DNA of 64,000 bases from Pseudoalteromonas tunicata. GTDB taxonomy: Bacteria > Pseudomonadota > Gammaproteobacteria > Enterobacterales > Alteromonadaceae. The DNA lies in the NCBI RefSeq assembly GCF_002310815.1, contig NZ_CP011032.1, positions 598,001-662,000 on the forward strand, in the 5' to 3' direction. Made by a program: the position numbers and the translations under genes. Shown one piece after another: positions 49,939 to 61,258 of the stretch (position 1 is its first letter; every line of letters starts with the position of its first letter). The notes under the pieces were generated by a model. The model was not told the origin of the DNA, ran no database searches, and saw only the letters and a program-made list of their open reading frames with translations.

Positions 49939-50223
49939 ACGATTAATGCAATTAGCTTGTTAAAAGGTCCTGGCAGTCTGGTATCTGCAAAGGGTTGTTT
50001 GAATATTAATCAAACGGGCAGTGCAGCTCTTGCAAGTGCTGGGATGGGAGATGTTTTATCTGGTATTATTGCGGGGCTTATGGCTCAGCAGATGACAGGT
50101 TTTACTGCAACCAAGCTTGCAGCGGCCATTCATGGTGCTGCTGCGGATAATTTACTTGATGAAGGTGCTCGAGGGTTATTGGCAAGTGACTTATTTCCTC
50201 AGATCAGACGATTAATTGGCTAA
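49939..50223 (+). pseudogene. nnr: nnr, 3' part after the intron
   Basis: Encodes about 94 residues that continue the Nnr dehydratase: NAISLLKGPGSLVSAKGCLN, then SAALASAGMGDVLSGIIAGL with the catalytic Asp, and HGAAADNLLDEGARGLLASD. It is in the same frame as the 5' part. Joining 410 to this part restores the family spacing to within about one codon, so little or no exon was lost. An ATG at 49924 inside the intron end could allow translation of a short fragment, but it would be only half a domain. Confidence 0.9.
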
Positions 50224-50239
50224 TTAAAGAGTGATGAAC

Positions 50240-50689
50240 ATGTTTGAAAAAAAGCTAGAAAATGAATTAGCGACTGTTGCTATGGGCAATGCTTTGGCTG
50301 AGGTTATTAAAAGTGGCGCAGTTATCTTTTTGCATGGAGACTTAGGTGCTGGTAAAACGACATTAACGCGTGGCATCATTCAAGGCTTTGGTCATCAAGG
50401 TAAAGTAAAAAGCCCAACCTATACAATTGTAGAACCTTATGAGCTCGCAGCGCAGCAGATCTATCATTTTGATTTATATCGTTTGGCAGATCCAGAAGAA
50501 TTAGAGTTTATGGGTATTCGTGATTATTTTGCAAGCAACGCCATCTGTTTAATCGAATGGCCAGAAAAAGGTGGCATGCTATTAGCTGAGCCCGATTTGG
50601 ATATCACACTTGAGTATGTTGATGAACAGCGAAAAATCAGTATTATAGGGCGTACAACTAAAGGTATCTCAATCGTAGATCAACTTTGA
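50240..50689 (+). CDS. tsaE: tRNA threonylcarbamoyladenosine biosynthesis ATPase
   Basis: About 149 residues. FLHGDLGAGKTTLTRGIIQG is the Walker A motif, KSPTYTIVEPYE and HFDLYRLADPEELEFMGI are family blocks, and LIEWPEKGG follows. TsaE drives turnover of the TsaBD complex in t6A synthesis. Possible starts are GTG 50231, ATG 50234 and ATG 50240; the last has agag at good distance. It follows the disrupted nnr by about 16 bases and is essential in E. coli, so a nearby promoter is needed. Confidence 0.95.
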   Translation: MFEKKLENELATVAMGNALAEVIKSGAVIFLHGDLGAGKTTLTRGIIQGFGHQGKVKSPTYTIVEPYELAAQQIYHFDLYRLADPEELEFMGIRDYFASNAICLIEWPEKGGMLLAEPDLDITLEYVDEQRKISIIGRTTKGISIVDQL

Positions 50690-50693
50690 GCGC

Positions 50694-52064
50694 ATGCATA
50701 TTAAAATTTCAACCGCTATATTTTTCTTATTATCTTTTGTGCTGCTTAGTTGCTTCAGTACTGTTACAAGTGCCGCAAATGAAATAACTAGTGTGCGGGT
50801 TTGGCCTTCGCCTGAAAGTACTCGGGTTGTATTTGATTTAAAAAAACAACCTGATTTCAGCTATTTTATGCTGAAAAAGCCACTGCGTTTAGTGATTGAT
50901 TTTAAAGATACAACGCAACAGCAAGTGCTGCCAAGTATTAGTGATGCAAATTCTGTCATCGAAAAAATACGTTATAGTACGCCAAAGAAAAAAGGCTGGG
51001 TACGAATAGTATTAGAATTAAATCAAACTGTTAAGCCTGTATTATTTGCACTTGCGCCCACAGCACCTTACAGCGACAGATTAGTTGTTGATTTATATAG
51101 TGCACAATCGCAGCCCGCTGAATCAGATAAAAATAGCAATACTTTAATCGCTAAAAATCGCGATATTCGAGGTGACCGCGATATTGTTATTGCAGTTGAT
51201 GCAGGCCATGGTGGTGAAGATCCTGGTTCAATAGGACCTTCAGGAACCTATGAAAAAACAGTTACATTACAAATAGCTAAACGCTTAGCTAAATTAATAG
51301 ATTCGCAAGAAGGCATGAAAGCAATTTTGCCTCGGACCGGAGATTATTACGTCAAGCTAAATACCCGTTCAGATCGTGCCCGAAAAAATAAGGCGGATTT
51401 TTTAATATCGATTCATGCTGATGCGTTTATTACGCCGCAACCGCGCGGTGCGTCGGTTTTCGTTTTGTCACTAAAACGAGCAAATTCTGAAATAGGTAAA
51501 TGGATTGAGGATAGTGAAAAACAATCTGAGTTACTAGGTGGTGCAGCGGACGTTTTAAAAGATACCCAAAATGAAAAGTACCTTGCGCAAACATTGCTTG
51601 ATATGTCGATGGATCACTCAATGCGCACGGGGTTTCAGGTGGCTGACGAAGTGGTGAGTGAGCTTGGTAAGGTCACAAAATTACATAAAAAACGCCCGCA
51701 AGCCGCAAGTCTTGCTGTATTAAAGTCTCCTGATATTCCGTCTATTTTGGTTGAAACGGGTTATATTTCCAATCCTGAGGAAGAGCGTTTATTAAAAACG
51801 CGTGATCATCAAGAAAAGCTTGCAACAGCCGTCTTTAGCGCAGTTAAAACTTATTTTATAAATAATCCACCAGATGATTCTTTATTTGCTCAGCGAAAAG
51901 CGCTGCAATCGAAAAAAGAGCAAATCCATAAAGTACGCTCAGGTGAATCCCTTAGTGTGGTTGCTAGCCAATATGGTGTTTCAATTTCAGCCTTAAAAGA
52001 AGCCAATAAGCTATCAACAAATAATATCGTAATTGGTCAAACCCTAACTATCCCAAGAAGTTAA
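50694..52064 (+). CDS. amiB: N-acetylmuramoyl-L-alanine amidase
   Basis: 456 residues with a signal peptide (1 to about 29), an AMIN domain (about 30-130) for septal targeting, an Amidase_3 domain (about 160-400: [15 protein letters not shown] with the zinc His, [39 protein letters not shown]) and a C-terminal LysM ([19 protein letters not shown]). It splits septal peptidoglycan in the periplasm. One LysM is present. Four bases separate it from tsaE. Confidence 0.96.
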   Translation: MHIKISTAIFFLLSFVLLSCFSTVTSAANEITSVRVWPSPESTRVVFDLKKQPDFSYFMLKKPLRLVIDFKDTTQQQVLPSISDANSVIEKIRYSTPKKKGWVRIVLELNQTVKPVLFALAPTAPYSDRLVVDLYSAQSQPAESDKNSNTLIAKNRDIRGDRDIVIAVDAGHGGEDPGSIGPSGTYEKTVTLQIAKRLAKLIDSQEGMKAILPRTGDYYVKLNTRSDRARKNKADFLISIHADAFITPQPRGASVFVLSLKRANSEIGKWIEDSEKQSELLGGAADVLKDTQNEKYLAQTLLDMSMDHSMRTGFQVADEVVSELGKVTKLHKKRPQAASLAVLKSPDIPSILVETGYISNPEEERLLKTRDHQEKLATAVFSAVKTYFINNPPDDSLFAQRKALQSKKEQIHKVRSGESLSVVASQYGVSISALKEANKLSTNNIVIGQTLTIPRS

Positions 52065-52069
52065 CTAAC

Positions 52070-53920
52070 ATGAACATTGAAATTTTACCTGCCCGTTTAG
52101 CTAACCAAATCGCGGCGGGTGAAGTCGTTGAGCGGCCCGCCTCAGTTGTAAAAGAGTTAGTTGAAAATAGCTTGGATGCGGGTGCAACCCAGATCCAAAT
52201 TGATATTGACCGAGGTGGCCATAAATTAATTCGCATTCGGGATAACGGTTCAGGGGTTTACAAAGATGAGCTAACTTTAGCTTTGTCTCGCCATGCAACC
52301 AGTAAACTTAAAACATTAGATGATCTTGAAAATATTTGTTCATTGGGTTTTCGCGGCGAAGCTCTTGCTTCGATTAGTTCTGTCTCACGTTTAACCTTGA
52401 GCTCAAAACCAGCCGATCAAAGCGATGCATGGCAAGCTTTTGCTGAGGGGCGCGATATGGCTGTTACCGTCAAACCAACGGCGCATCCAAATGGTACAAC
52501 GATAGAAGTTGTTGATTTGTTTTTTAATACGCCCGCTCGCAGAAAATTTTTACGCACTGAAAAAACAGAATTTAATCACATTGATGAATTACTTAAACGG
52601 ATTGCTTTAAGTCGTTTTGATGTGGCGATTACTTTAAAGCACAATGGCAAAATCGTGCGTCAATATCGCCCTGTAATGAAAAAAGAGGAGCAAGTTAAGC
52701 GCATTGCACAAGTTGCAGGTAAAGAGTTTTTATCTCAAGCGCTATTTTTAGAATCGGGCGATGATGGCTTAAGCATTTTTGGTTGGATTTTACCTCCAGG
52801 TTCCTCGGTTGAGCCGCAATATACTTATGTAAATGGCCGGATGATGCGAGATAAATTAATTTTGCATGCTATTCGTCAGGCTTTTGAAGAAAGTTGTCCT
52901 GGCATTGATGTACCTGCTTTTGTACTTTATTTAACGATTAATCCTCGCCAAGTTGATGTTAATGTCCATCCCGCCAAGCACGAGGTGCGTTTTCATCAAG
53001 CGCGTTTGGTGCATGACTTTATTTTACAAGCGGTTAAACAAGCAGCTCAACCAAATCAATGTGTTGTATCTGAAATCGTGCAATGCAATGAGCAAGTTGA
53101 ATCAGGTTTCTCAGAGCATCAATCTTTATTTAATGACTTGAGTCAGGCACATGAGTTTAAGGCGCCGCCGATGGGCGGATTTGCATCTCAAACTCAAAAT
53201 AAGGGGTCAAGCCAAGGTTATCAGCCAAAACCTTTGGTACCTCAAGCTCAAAAACAACAGCAAAATGTAAATGCCTTTTACCAAGGAGTTGCCGAACAAA
53301 GAGCTCAACATTTTGATTCTGTGTCAGAAAATACTGTTACGCCGCATTTTGAGCTGCAAAATCATACTGCTAGTCATCTTTTAGTCACTGAAATGATGGT
53401 ATTACAGAGTGGGCATTGCGTGATTAAGCAAAGCGATGCGTTGCAGCTCAGTCATTTACAACATGTATTAGCTGAGTTTTGGTTAGAGGAAATAAGTCAG
53501 CATGCTCAAATAGAAAGTAAAGCATTGCTGTTGCCAGTTAGAGTCGCTATTGATGCCAGTGCTCAAATACAGTTAGATACTCAATTATCTTGGTTAACAA
53601 TTTTGGGATATGAGCTACAACTAAATACTGGCTTTGTAATGGTCAAACGGTTGCCTCCAGCTGTTTACGCCCACGATGTTAATGAGGTGATAGATGCCTT
53701 GTTAGCAGCCTGTTTATTAAAGTTTACAGAAATAGAGCATTGGTTAAATTGGCAGGCAAATTGGGTTAATAGTCGCTATTTCACTCAAACTCAAAATAAG
53801 GCTATATACCAATTTATTATGAATAAACCACAATTAATTGAGCGTCTCTTAGAAAAAGCCGTTAAAATAGAGCTGACTGATTTCATTCAACAATTAGAGC
53901 GGAATAATACCCTTGGATAG
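52070..53920 (+). CDS. mutL: DNA mismatch repair protein
   Basis: 616 residues. The GHKL ATPase domain has [34 protein letters not shown] and [13 protein letters not shown]; the C-terminal dimerisation domain ends near residue 610. A Gln-rich linker lies around 340-420. No endonuclease DQHA motif is visible, as expected for a Dam-type MutL. It starts 5 bases after amiB and overlaps miaA. Confidence 0.97.
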   Translation: MNIEILPARLANQIAAGEVVERPASVVKELVENSLDAGATQIQIDIDRGGHKLIRIRDNGSGVYKDELTLALSRHATSKLKTLDDLENICSLGFRGEALASISSVSRLTLSSKPADQSDAWQAFAEGRDMAVTVKPTAHPNGTTIEVVDLFFNTPARRKFLRTEKTEFNHIDELLKRIALSRFDVAITLKHNGKIVRQYRPVMKKEEQVKRIAQVAGKEFLSQALFLESGDDGLSIFGWILPPGSSVEPQYTYVNGRMMRDKLILHAIRQAFEESCPGIDVPAFVLYLTINPRQVDVNVHPAKHEVRFHQARLVHDFILQAVKQAAQPNQCVVSEIVQCNEQVESGFSEHQSLFNDLSQAHEFKAPPMGGFASQTQNKGSSQGYQPKPLVPQAQKQQQNVNAFYQGVAEQRAQHFDSVSENTVTPHFELQNHTASHLLVTEMMVLQSGHCVIKQSDALQLSHLQHVLAEFWLEEISQHAQIESKALLLPVRVAIDASAQIQLDTQLSWLTILGYELQLNTGFVMVKRLPPAVYAHDVNEVIDALLAACLLKFTEIEHWLNWQANWVNSRYFTQTQNKAIYQFIMNKPQLIERLLEKAVKIELTDFIQQLERNNTLG

Positions 53921-54833
53921 TTTACCGGTTATTTTTTTAATGGGCCCAACAGCTGCAGGAAAAACTGATCTTGCAATTGATTTATGCCAACATTTATCAA
54001 CCGAAATTATCAGTGTTGATTCAGCACTTATCTACCGCAATATGGATATTGGTACTGCGAAACCAAACGCGAGTGAACTTAAAAGTGCTCCGCACCGTTT
54101 AATAGATATATTAGATCCAAGCGAGAGTTACTCGGTAGCTGATTTTCGTCGTGATGCCTTAGAGCATATCACGCAATTACACCAACAAGGCAAAATCCCA
54201 GTTCTTGTCGGTGGGACTATGATGTATTTTAAGGCGTTGCTAGAGGGAATTTCTCCTTTACCTGAGGCTGATGCAGCAATACGTCAGCAACTTGAAGCAG
54301 AAGCTCAAATGTATGGTTGGCCTCATTTACATCAAGAATTAGCAAAAGTAGATCCTGAAGCGGGGCTTAGGATCAAAGCAAATGATTCTCAGCGCATTAA
54401 TCGTGCGTTAGAAGTTTACCGATTAACAGGTAAAACCATGACTGAGCTACAAAAAGTAAAGTCCGAGCCTTTACCTTTTAACGTGTTACAATTTGCCATA
54501 GCGCCGTCAGATCGTAGCGTTTTACACCAACGAATTGAAAAAAGATTTAAAATCATGCTCGAGCAGGGTTTTGAAACCGAGGTTAAGGCCTTATATCAAA
54601 GAGATGATTTACATCCAGCTTTACCCTCTATCCGCTGTGTGGGGTATCGTCAAATGTGGGATTATCTAGACGGTTTAGTTGAGTACGATGAAATGGTTTT
54701 TCGTGGCATCGCAGCGACCCGTCAATTAGCAAAGCGTCAACTGACTTGGTTGCGTAGTTGGCCTGACGTAACTTGGTTAGAATCAGGTGCTGAAGAAAAC
54801 TTGCAACGTGTGTTAAGTTCGCTAAGCTATTAG
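53913..54833 (+). CDS. miaA: tRNA dimethylallyltransferase
   Basis: 306 residues. [18 protein letters not shown] is the P-loop, [20 protein letters not shown] binds substrate, and [16 protein letters not shown] and [15 protein letters not shown] are family blocks. It adds a dimethylallyl group to A37 of tRNAs that read UNN codons. The start is TTG at 53913, 8 bases inside the end of mutL. Confidence 0.97.
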   Translation: MDSLPVIFLMGPTAAGKTDLAIDLCQHLSTEIISVDSALIYRNMDIGTAKPNASELKSAPHRLIDILDPSESYSVADFRRDALEHITQLHQQGKIPVLVGGTMMYFKALLEGISPLPEADAAIRQQLEAEAQMYGWPHLHQELAKVDPEAGLRIKANDSQRINRALEVYRLTGKTMTELQKVKSEPLPFNVLQFAIAPSDRSVLHQRIEKRFKIMLEQGFETEVKALYQRDDLHPALPSIRCVGYRQMWDYLDGLVEYDEMVFRGIAATRQLAKRQLTWLRSWPDVTWLESGAEENLQRVLSSLSY

Positions 54834-54884
54834 AGAGATTGTAGTAAAACTAGTTGAAATCTTTACAGATTAATAATTATATAA

Positions 54885-55178
<294 letters not shown>

Positions 55179-55194
55179 TTTAGGAGCATAATGC

Positions 55195-56484
55195 TTGTTT
55201 GACCGTTATAAAGCTGGTGAACAGGCTGTCTTAGTCCATATCGAGTTTCCAAAAGAAGGGGATCGCGAAGATCTTCAGGAACTTGAAATGTTAGTTTCTT
55301 CCGCAGGTGCTAATTGTTTGGCGATTGTGCAAGGCAGTCGCCAATCACCTCATCCAAAGTTTTTTGTGGGTACTGGTAAAGCTGAAGAGATTGCTGAGGT
55401 TGTCCAGTTACATCAGGCTGATGTTGTTATATTTAATCATGAACTTTCTCCTTCCCAAGAGCGAAATTTAGAGCGCATATGTCAGTGTCGAGTGTTAGAT
55501 CGCACGACTTTGATTCTGGATATTTTTGCCCAACGAGCACGGACCCATGAAGGAAAGCTACAAGTTGAATTGGCGCAACTTCGCCATATCTCAACTCGTT
55601 TAATCCGAGGCTGGACACACTTAGAAAGGCAAAAAGGGGGGATCGGATTGCGTGGCCCGGGTGAAACCCAATTAGAAACCGATCGCCGTTTAATTCGCGA
55701 TAAAATTAAAACAATTTTAAAACGGCTTGATAAAGTAGCCAAGCAACGAGAGCAAGGGCGCAGGGCTCGAACACGAAATGAAATTCCAACCGTTTCGTTA
55801 GTTGGTTATACCAATGCAGGTAAGTCTACTTTATTTAATCGTGCAACTGCTTCAGATGTTTATGCAGCGGACCAATTGTTTGCAACGCTTGATCCGACAC
55901 TTAGAAAAATAGATGTCGCAGATATTGGTAGTGTGATCATGGCAGATACAGTTGGGTTTATTCGACATTTACCCCATGATTTGGTTGCAGCTTTTAAAGC
56001 GACTTTAGTTGAAACTCGCGAAGCCGATTTACAACTTCATGTTATTGATGTCGCAGATGAAAGGCGTCAAGAGAATATTGACCAAGTTAATGATGTTCTG
56101 CATGAGATTGAAGCCGATGATGTGCCCCAACTGCTGATTTATAACAAAATAGACTTAGTTGAAGAATTAGTGCCTCGGATTGACAGGGATGACGAAGGCA
56201 AGCCAATCAGAATTTGGTTATCTGCACAAACAGGAGTCGGGTGCGAGTTACTTTTACAAGCAATTAGTGAATGTTTGGCAGAAAAAATGTTAAAGTGCCG
56301 ATTACGAGTCCCTGCTCGATTTGGTTCTTTACGTGGTGCGTTATATAAATTGAACTGTATTCACGCAGAGCAATACGATGACTTAGGTAATTGCTTGCTT
56401 AATATTCGCTTACCAATGGCGGATTGGAATCGGTTGAAAAAAGATAATGGTACTGAAATAGAGAAATTTATTATTACTGATTAA
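55195..56484 (+). CDS. hflX: Ribosome-rescue GTPase HflX
   Basis: 429 residues. The N-terminal HflX domain (FFVGTGKAEEI, VIFNHELSPSQERNLE) is followed by a glycine-rich linker, GIGLRGPGETQLETDRR, and the G domain (GYTNAGKSTLFN, DTVGFIRHLP, NKIDLV). It splits stalled or stressed ribosomes. The start is TTG at 55195, 16 bases after hfq, in the conserved hfq-hflX-hflK-hflC operon. Confidence 0.97.
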   Translation: MFDRYKAGEQAVLVHIEFPKEGDREDLQELEMLVSSAGANCLAIVQGSRQSPHPKFFVGTGKAEEIAEVVQLHQADVVIFNHELSPSQERNLERICQCRVLDRTTLILDIFAQRARTHEGKLQVELAQLRHISTRLIRGWTHLERQKGGIGLRGPGETQLETDRRLIRDKIKTILKRLDKVAKQREQGRRARTRNEIPTVSLVGYTNAGKSTLFNRATASDVYAADQLFATLDPTLRKIDVADIGSVIMADTVGFIRHLPHDLVAAFKATLVETREADLQLHVIDVADERRQENIDQVNDVLHEIEADDVPQLLIYNKIDLVEELVPRIDRDDEGKPIRIWLSAQTGVGCELLLQAISECLAEKMLKCRLRVPARFGSLRGALYKLNCIHAEQYDDLGNCLLNIRLPMADWNRLKKDNGTEIEKFIITD

Positions 56485-56571
56485 ACATTAGTTCACCTCA
56501 TTTTATTGTGTTTTGTAATGTTAGTTTGATAGATTTATATGAATTCATTTTAATAACAATGGAGTATGGCT

Positions 56572-57756
56572 ATGGCCTGGAACGAGCCGGGTAACAATGG
56601 CAACGATAAAGACCCTTGGAAAAACAAAGGGGGCAAAGAACAGGGCCCACCAAATTTAGACGAAGTATTTCGTAAATATGGTGATAAATTTAATGGCATG
56701 TTTGGCGGCAGCACTAAATCTGGCAATTCAAATGGCGGCTTAAGCGGCGCAGCGTTTGGTTTCGTCTTGATTATTGCAATCGTCGTATGGGCCTTAAGCG
56801 GTATTTACACAGTTAAAGAGGCTGAGCGAGGCGTTATTTTACGTTTTGGTCAGTTCCATGATATTGCGTTACCGGGTTTACGTTGGAAAATGACCTTTGT
56901 AGATCGAATTGTACCGGTTGATGTTGAAGCGGTACGTTCATTGTCAGCTTCAGGTTTTATGCTTACTGAAGATGAAAACGTGGTAAGTGTAGAGTTTGTT
57001 GTGCAGTATCGCGTTACCGATCCTCGTAACTATTTATTCAGTGTGACTGATGCTGATCATAGTTTACAGCAGTCGTTAGACAGTGCGTTACGCTATGTTG
57101 TAGGTCATGCGCGCATGGATCAAATCTTAACAAGAGGACGTGAGGTTATTCGTCAACAAACTTGGGAAGAGTTGAATAAAATTATTGAACCGTACAATTT
57201 GGGTTTAGTACTAACAGACGTTAACTTTAAAGATGCACGTCCACCATTAGAAGTTAAAGATGCTTTTGATGATGCAATTGCAGCACAAGAAGATGAACAG
57301 CGTTTTATCCGTGAAGCTGAAGCCTATGAACGTGAAATTGAACCTCGTGCGCGTGGTCAAGTAACACGTATGACACAAGAAGCTGAAGGTTACAAAGAGC
57401 GTGTCACATTAGAAGCACAAGGTGAAATTGCTCGCTTTGAGAAACTCTTACCGCAATATCAAGCGGCTAAAGAGGTAACTCGTAAGCGTTTATACATTGA
57501 AGCAATGGAATCTGTGTTAAGTAATAGCTCTAAAGTGCTGATCGATGTGAAAGGCGGCAATAATATGATGTATCTGCCACTTGATAAAATTATGCAGCAA
57601 ACTCAAGGTGCAACAAGCAATACTCCGATGCAATTACCAAATAGTACAACTGATATTCAAAATTTACGCACTCAAATGAATAACACAGTAGGTAATAGCC
57701 AAGTGAATAGTGCAACCGACCGCTTAAAAGGCGATCGCTATTCGAATGGGAGATAA
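56572..57756 (+). CDS. hflK: FtsH regulator HflK
   Basis: About 394 residues. A soluble Gly/Asn/Lys-rich N-terminus (MAWNEPGNNGNDKDPWKNKG) precedes one membrane helix (FVLIIAIVVWALSGIY, near residue 65) and a periplasmic SPFH/band-7 domain (AERGVILRFGQFHDIALPGL). With HflC it forms a cage around the FtsH protease. ATG 56572 is preferred to 56566 because ggag lies 7 bases upstream. Five bases separate it from hflC. Confidence 0.96.
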   Translation: MAWNEPGNNGNDKDPWKNKGGKEQGPPNLDEVFRKYGDKFNGMFGGSTKSGNSNGGLSGAAFGFVLIIAIVVWALSGIYTVKEAERGVILRFGQFHDIALPGLRWKMTFVDRIVPVDVEAVRSLSASGFMLTEDENVVSVEFVVQYRVTDPRNYLFSVTDADHSLQQSLDSALRYVVGHARMDQILTRGREVIRQQTWEELNKIIEPYNLGLVLTDVNFKDARPPLEVKDAFDDAIAAQEDEQRFIREAEAYEREIEPRARGQVTRMTQEAEGYKERVTLEAQGEIARFEKLLPQYQAAKEVTRKRLYIEAMESVLSNSSKVLIDVKGGNNMMYLPLDKIMQQTQGATSNTPMQLPNSTTDIQNLRTQMNNTVGNSQVNSATDRLKGDRYSNGR

Positions 57757-57761
57757 GTGAT

Positions 57762-58640
57762 ATGAAGAACTTTAGTTTAATTATATTGTTAACCGCAGTT
57801 ATTTTATCTTTTTCATCAGTATTTGTGGTACTTGAAGGCCAACAAGCGATTGTATTGCAATTTAGCAAGGTGAAAAAAGACGCTGATGATAAAGCGGTAG
57901 TGTATGGCCCTGGTTTACAATTTAAAATTCCATTTATTTCAGAAGTTCGTAAATTAGATGCGCGTATTCAAACCCTTGATGGCGCACCAGATCGTTTTGT
58001 AACAAGTGAAAAGAAAGACTTAATTGTTGATTCATTTGTAAAATGGCGAATTAATGATTTTAGCTCGTTTTATCTAAGAACCCGTGGGGACTTACAGTAT
58101 GCTGAAACGTTACTGAAACAAAAAGTAAATAATGGTTTAAGAACTAATTTTGGTTCAAGAACAATTAAAGAAATTGTTTCAGGTGAGCGTAGTGCGTTAA
58201 TGAAAGATGCGTTAGTGCAGGCTTCAGAAAGCGCAAGTGAGCTGGGTATTGAAGTACTTGATGTTCGTGTAAAGCAAATCAATCTTCCTACAGAAGTGAG
58301 TAACTCGATTTACCAACGTATGCGCGCTGAGCGTACTGCGGTGGCAAAAGAGCATCGCTCTGAAGGTAAAGAAAAAGCTGAAACGATTCGCGCAGGAGTT
58401 GACCGTCGTGTAACTGTAATGCTTGCAGAAGCTGAACGAAATGCACGTATGGAACGTGGTGATGGCGATGCTGCTGCCGCGCAGATTTATGCATCGGCTT
58501 ACTCTAAAGACGCTGAGTTTTATGCATTTTTAAGAAGTTTAGATGCTTACAAAGCGACATTTAACAGCAAAAATGATGTGATGGTACTGGGTACTGATAG
58601 TGAGTTTTTTCAACCAATGAAAAGCTCAGGTATCAAATAA
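57762..58640 (+). CDS. hflC: FtsH regulator HflC
   Basis: 292 residues. An N-terminal membrane anchor (LIILLTAVILSFSSVFVV) is followed by an SPFH domain (EGQQAIVLQFSKV, YGPGLQFKIPFI) and a helical region (MRAERTAVAKEHRSEGKEKA). Partner of HflK. A terminator follows. Confidence 0.96.
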   Translation: MKNFSLIILLTAVILSFSSVFVVLEGQQAIVLQFSKVKKDADDKAVVYGPGLQFKIPFISEVRKLDARIQTLDGAPDRFVTSEKKDLIVDSFVKWRINDFSSFYLRTRGDLQYAETLLKQKVNNGLRTNFGSRTIKEIVSGERSALMKDALVQASESASELGIEVLDVRVKQINLPTEVSNSIYQRMRAERTAVAKEHRSEGKEKAETIRAGVDRRVTVMLAEAERNARMERGDGDAAAAQIYASAYSKDAEFYAFLRSLDAYKATFNSKNDVMVLGTDSEFFQPMKSSGIK

Positions 58641-58658
58641 CATATTACTAAATATCTA

Positions 58659-58685
58659 AGCCTCGCATTGCGGGGCTTTTTTTTG
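58659..58685 (+). terminator. Terminator after hflC
   Basis: agcctcgc and gcggggct form an 8-bp stem (one G-U) with a 3-base loop and a run of eight T. Confidence 0.9.
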
Positions 58686-58696
58686 AGATAAAATTA

Positions 58697-58888
58697 ATGA
58701 CAACAGAAACACTGATTTTAGCCTTTGCGCTATTTTTGATTTTTGAAGGATTAGGGCCGGCACTCTTGCCAAAAAAATGGCAGCAGATGTTACAACAACT
58801 CAGTGTGCTGCCTTTCTCACAATTAAGAGTCTTTGGTATTGTTTTAATTGTAATGGGATGGCTTTTATTCATCAGTTTTAAGCCCTAA
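58697..58888 (+). CDS. DUF2065 small membrane protein (YjeT-like)
   Basis: 63 residues with two membrane helices (LILAFALFLIFEGLGPALL and RVFGIVLIVMGWLLFIS) joined by a short basic loop. This is the DUF2065/YjeT family, found in the same place between hflC and purA in many gammaproteobacteria. Function unknown. Confidence 0.9.
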   Translation: MTTETLILAFALFLIFEGLGPALLPKKWQQMLQQLSVLPFSQLRVFGIVLIVMGWLLFISFKP

Positions 58889-59036
58889 AACTGAGTGAAA
58901 ACTAACTTTATTGATTAAATAAAATTTTAATTCAGGTTATTTATTACCTATATCAATAACTTTTTAAGTTAAAGGTGAAAAAAGCGGCGAAACAGGGTGA
59001 TCTTTACCCTCGTTCTCTGGTAAAATCTGCCCCTAA

Positions 59037-60371
<1,335 letters not shown>

Positions 60372-60385
60372 TTGTCATTGTTTAT

Positions 60386-60415
60386 AAAAAAGCTGCCTAG
60401 GGCAGCTTTTTTTTT
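60386..60415 (+). terminator. Terminator after purA
   Basis: aaaaaagctgcc and ggcagcttttttttt form a strong stem with a 3-base loop and a long T run, starting about 15 bases after the stop. Confidence 0.92.
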
Positions 60416-60524
60416 GTCTAAACTTTACGAAGCATATGTTTGGCTTATTAATAAAACAGATTAATAATGTCTAAAGTGAATATGGCGCAATTCTTGAATA
60501 AAAATATTAGGATAAATTTTCACA

Positions 60525-61157
60525 ATGAATGACGTAAAATTGATGATAAGAAAATTTGGTTTATTGTTTTGTTTAATGATGCCATTGGCTAGTCATTCAG
60601 CTGAGCCTCTTGAGGCGGTTCAACTTTATACCCAAGATGAACTTTTAGTGCTGATAAATAAAAACACTCACTTAGAGCGCGTAAAAGCGGATGATTGTCA
60701 ATTAGTGCAAGATATTGAAGCGCGCGCCATTAAAATGTCTATTCCAGCCTATCAGTTTTTGTTCGGCGATATGCTTGCTTATGGCGTCTGCCTTGATCGT
60801 GATGTTGAGCGTGGTATGTATTTTATTCGTTTAGCAGCGGAGCAAGGCCTTGCTGAAGCCTTAGAGCAAATGGGACGGTATTACCATCTGGGTAAATTTG
60901 TTCAGGTCGATATCCCTCAAGCAATTGTTTTTTTACGCGAAGCTGCTGCATTGGGAAATCTAAAAGCTCAAATTCGCTTGGTTGATTTGTTTAATAAAGG
61001 AGAAGGGAGTCCTGCTGATTATGAAGATGCTTACCGCTGGCTATTTCATTCTATTATAGCTGAAACTAAAACACATAAAGAAGTCGAGACCCTGCTTGCG
61101 ACGCTTGCGAAAAAAATGCCTCCGAGTGTAATAGAGCGCGCTCGTAAACCAATTTAA
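60525..61157 (+). CDS. motX: Sodium-type flagellar motor protein MotX
   Basis: 210 residues with a signal peptide (KFGLLFCLMMPLASHSAEP) and Sel1-like repeats (CLDRDVERGMYFIRLAAEQG, VQVDIPQAIVFLREAAALGN). The order LYTQDELLVLINKNTHLERV, DDCQLVQDIEARA and YEDAYRWLF matches MotX of Vibrio. MotX joins MotY in the T-ring of the polar flagellum and is needed for PomA/PomB function in the periplasm. An alternative start at Met7 (60543) is possible. A location between purA and rnr is also known for motX in Vibrio-type genomes. Confidence 0.88.
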   Translation: MNDVKLMIRKFGLLFCLMMPLASHSAEPLEAVQLYTQDELLVLINKNTHLERVKADDCQLVQDIEARAIKMSIPAYQFLFGDMLAYGVCLDRDVERGMYFIRLAAEQGLAEALEQMGRYYHLGKFVQVDIPQAIVFLREAAALGNLKAQIRLVDLFNKGEGSPADYEDAYRWLFHSIIAETKTHKEVETLLATLAKKMPPSVIERARKPI

Positions 61158-61258
61158 TTTAAAATTAGGCCATTGAAATCGAGTAAAAATAATTTAACCT
61201 GTTTCATTAATGGCTTTTGGTTTAAAATAACAACATAAGCCACTTATAAAGCCACTTA

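Noticed and set aside
49924..50223. Separate small gene after the intron
   Set aside because: Its start codon lies in the intron end and its sequence is the missing C-terminus of the Nnr dehydratase.
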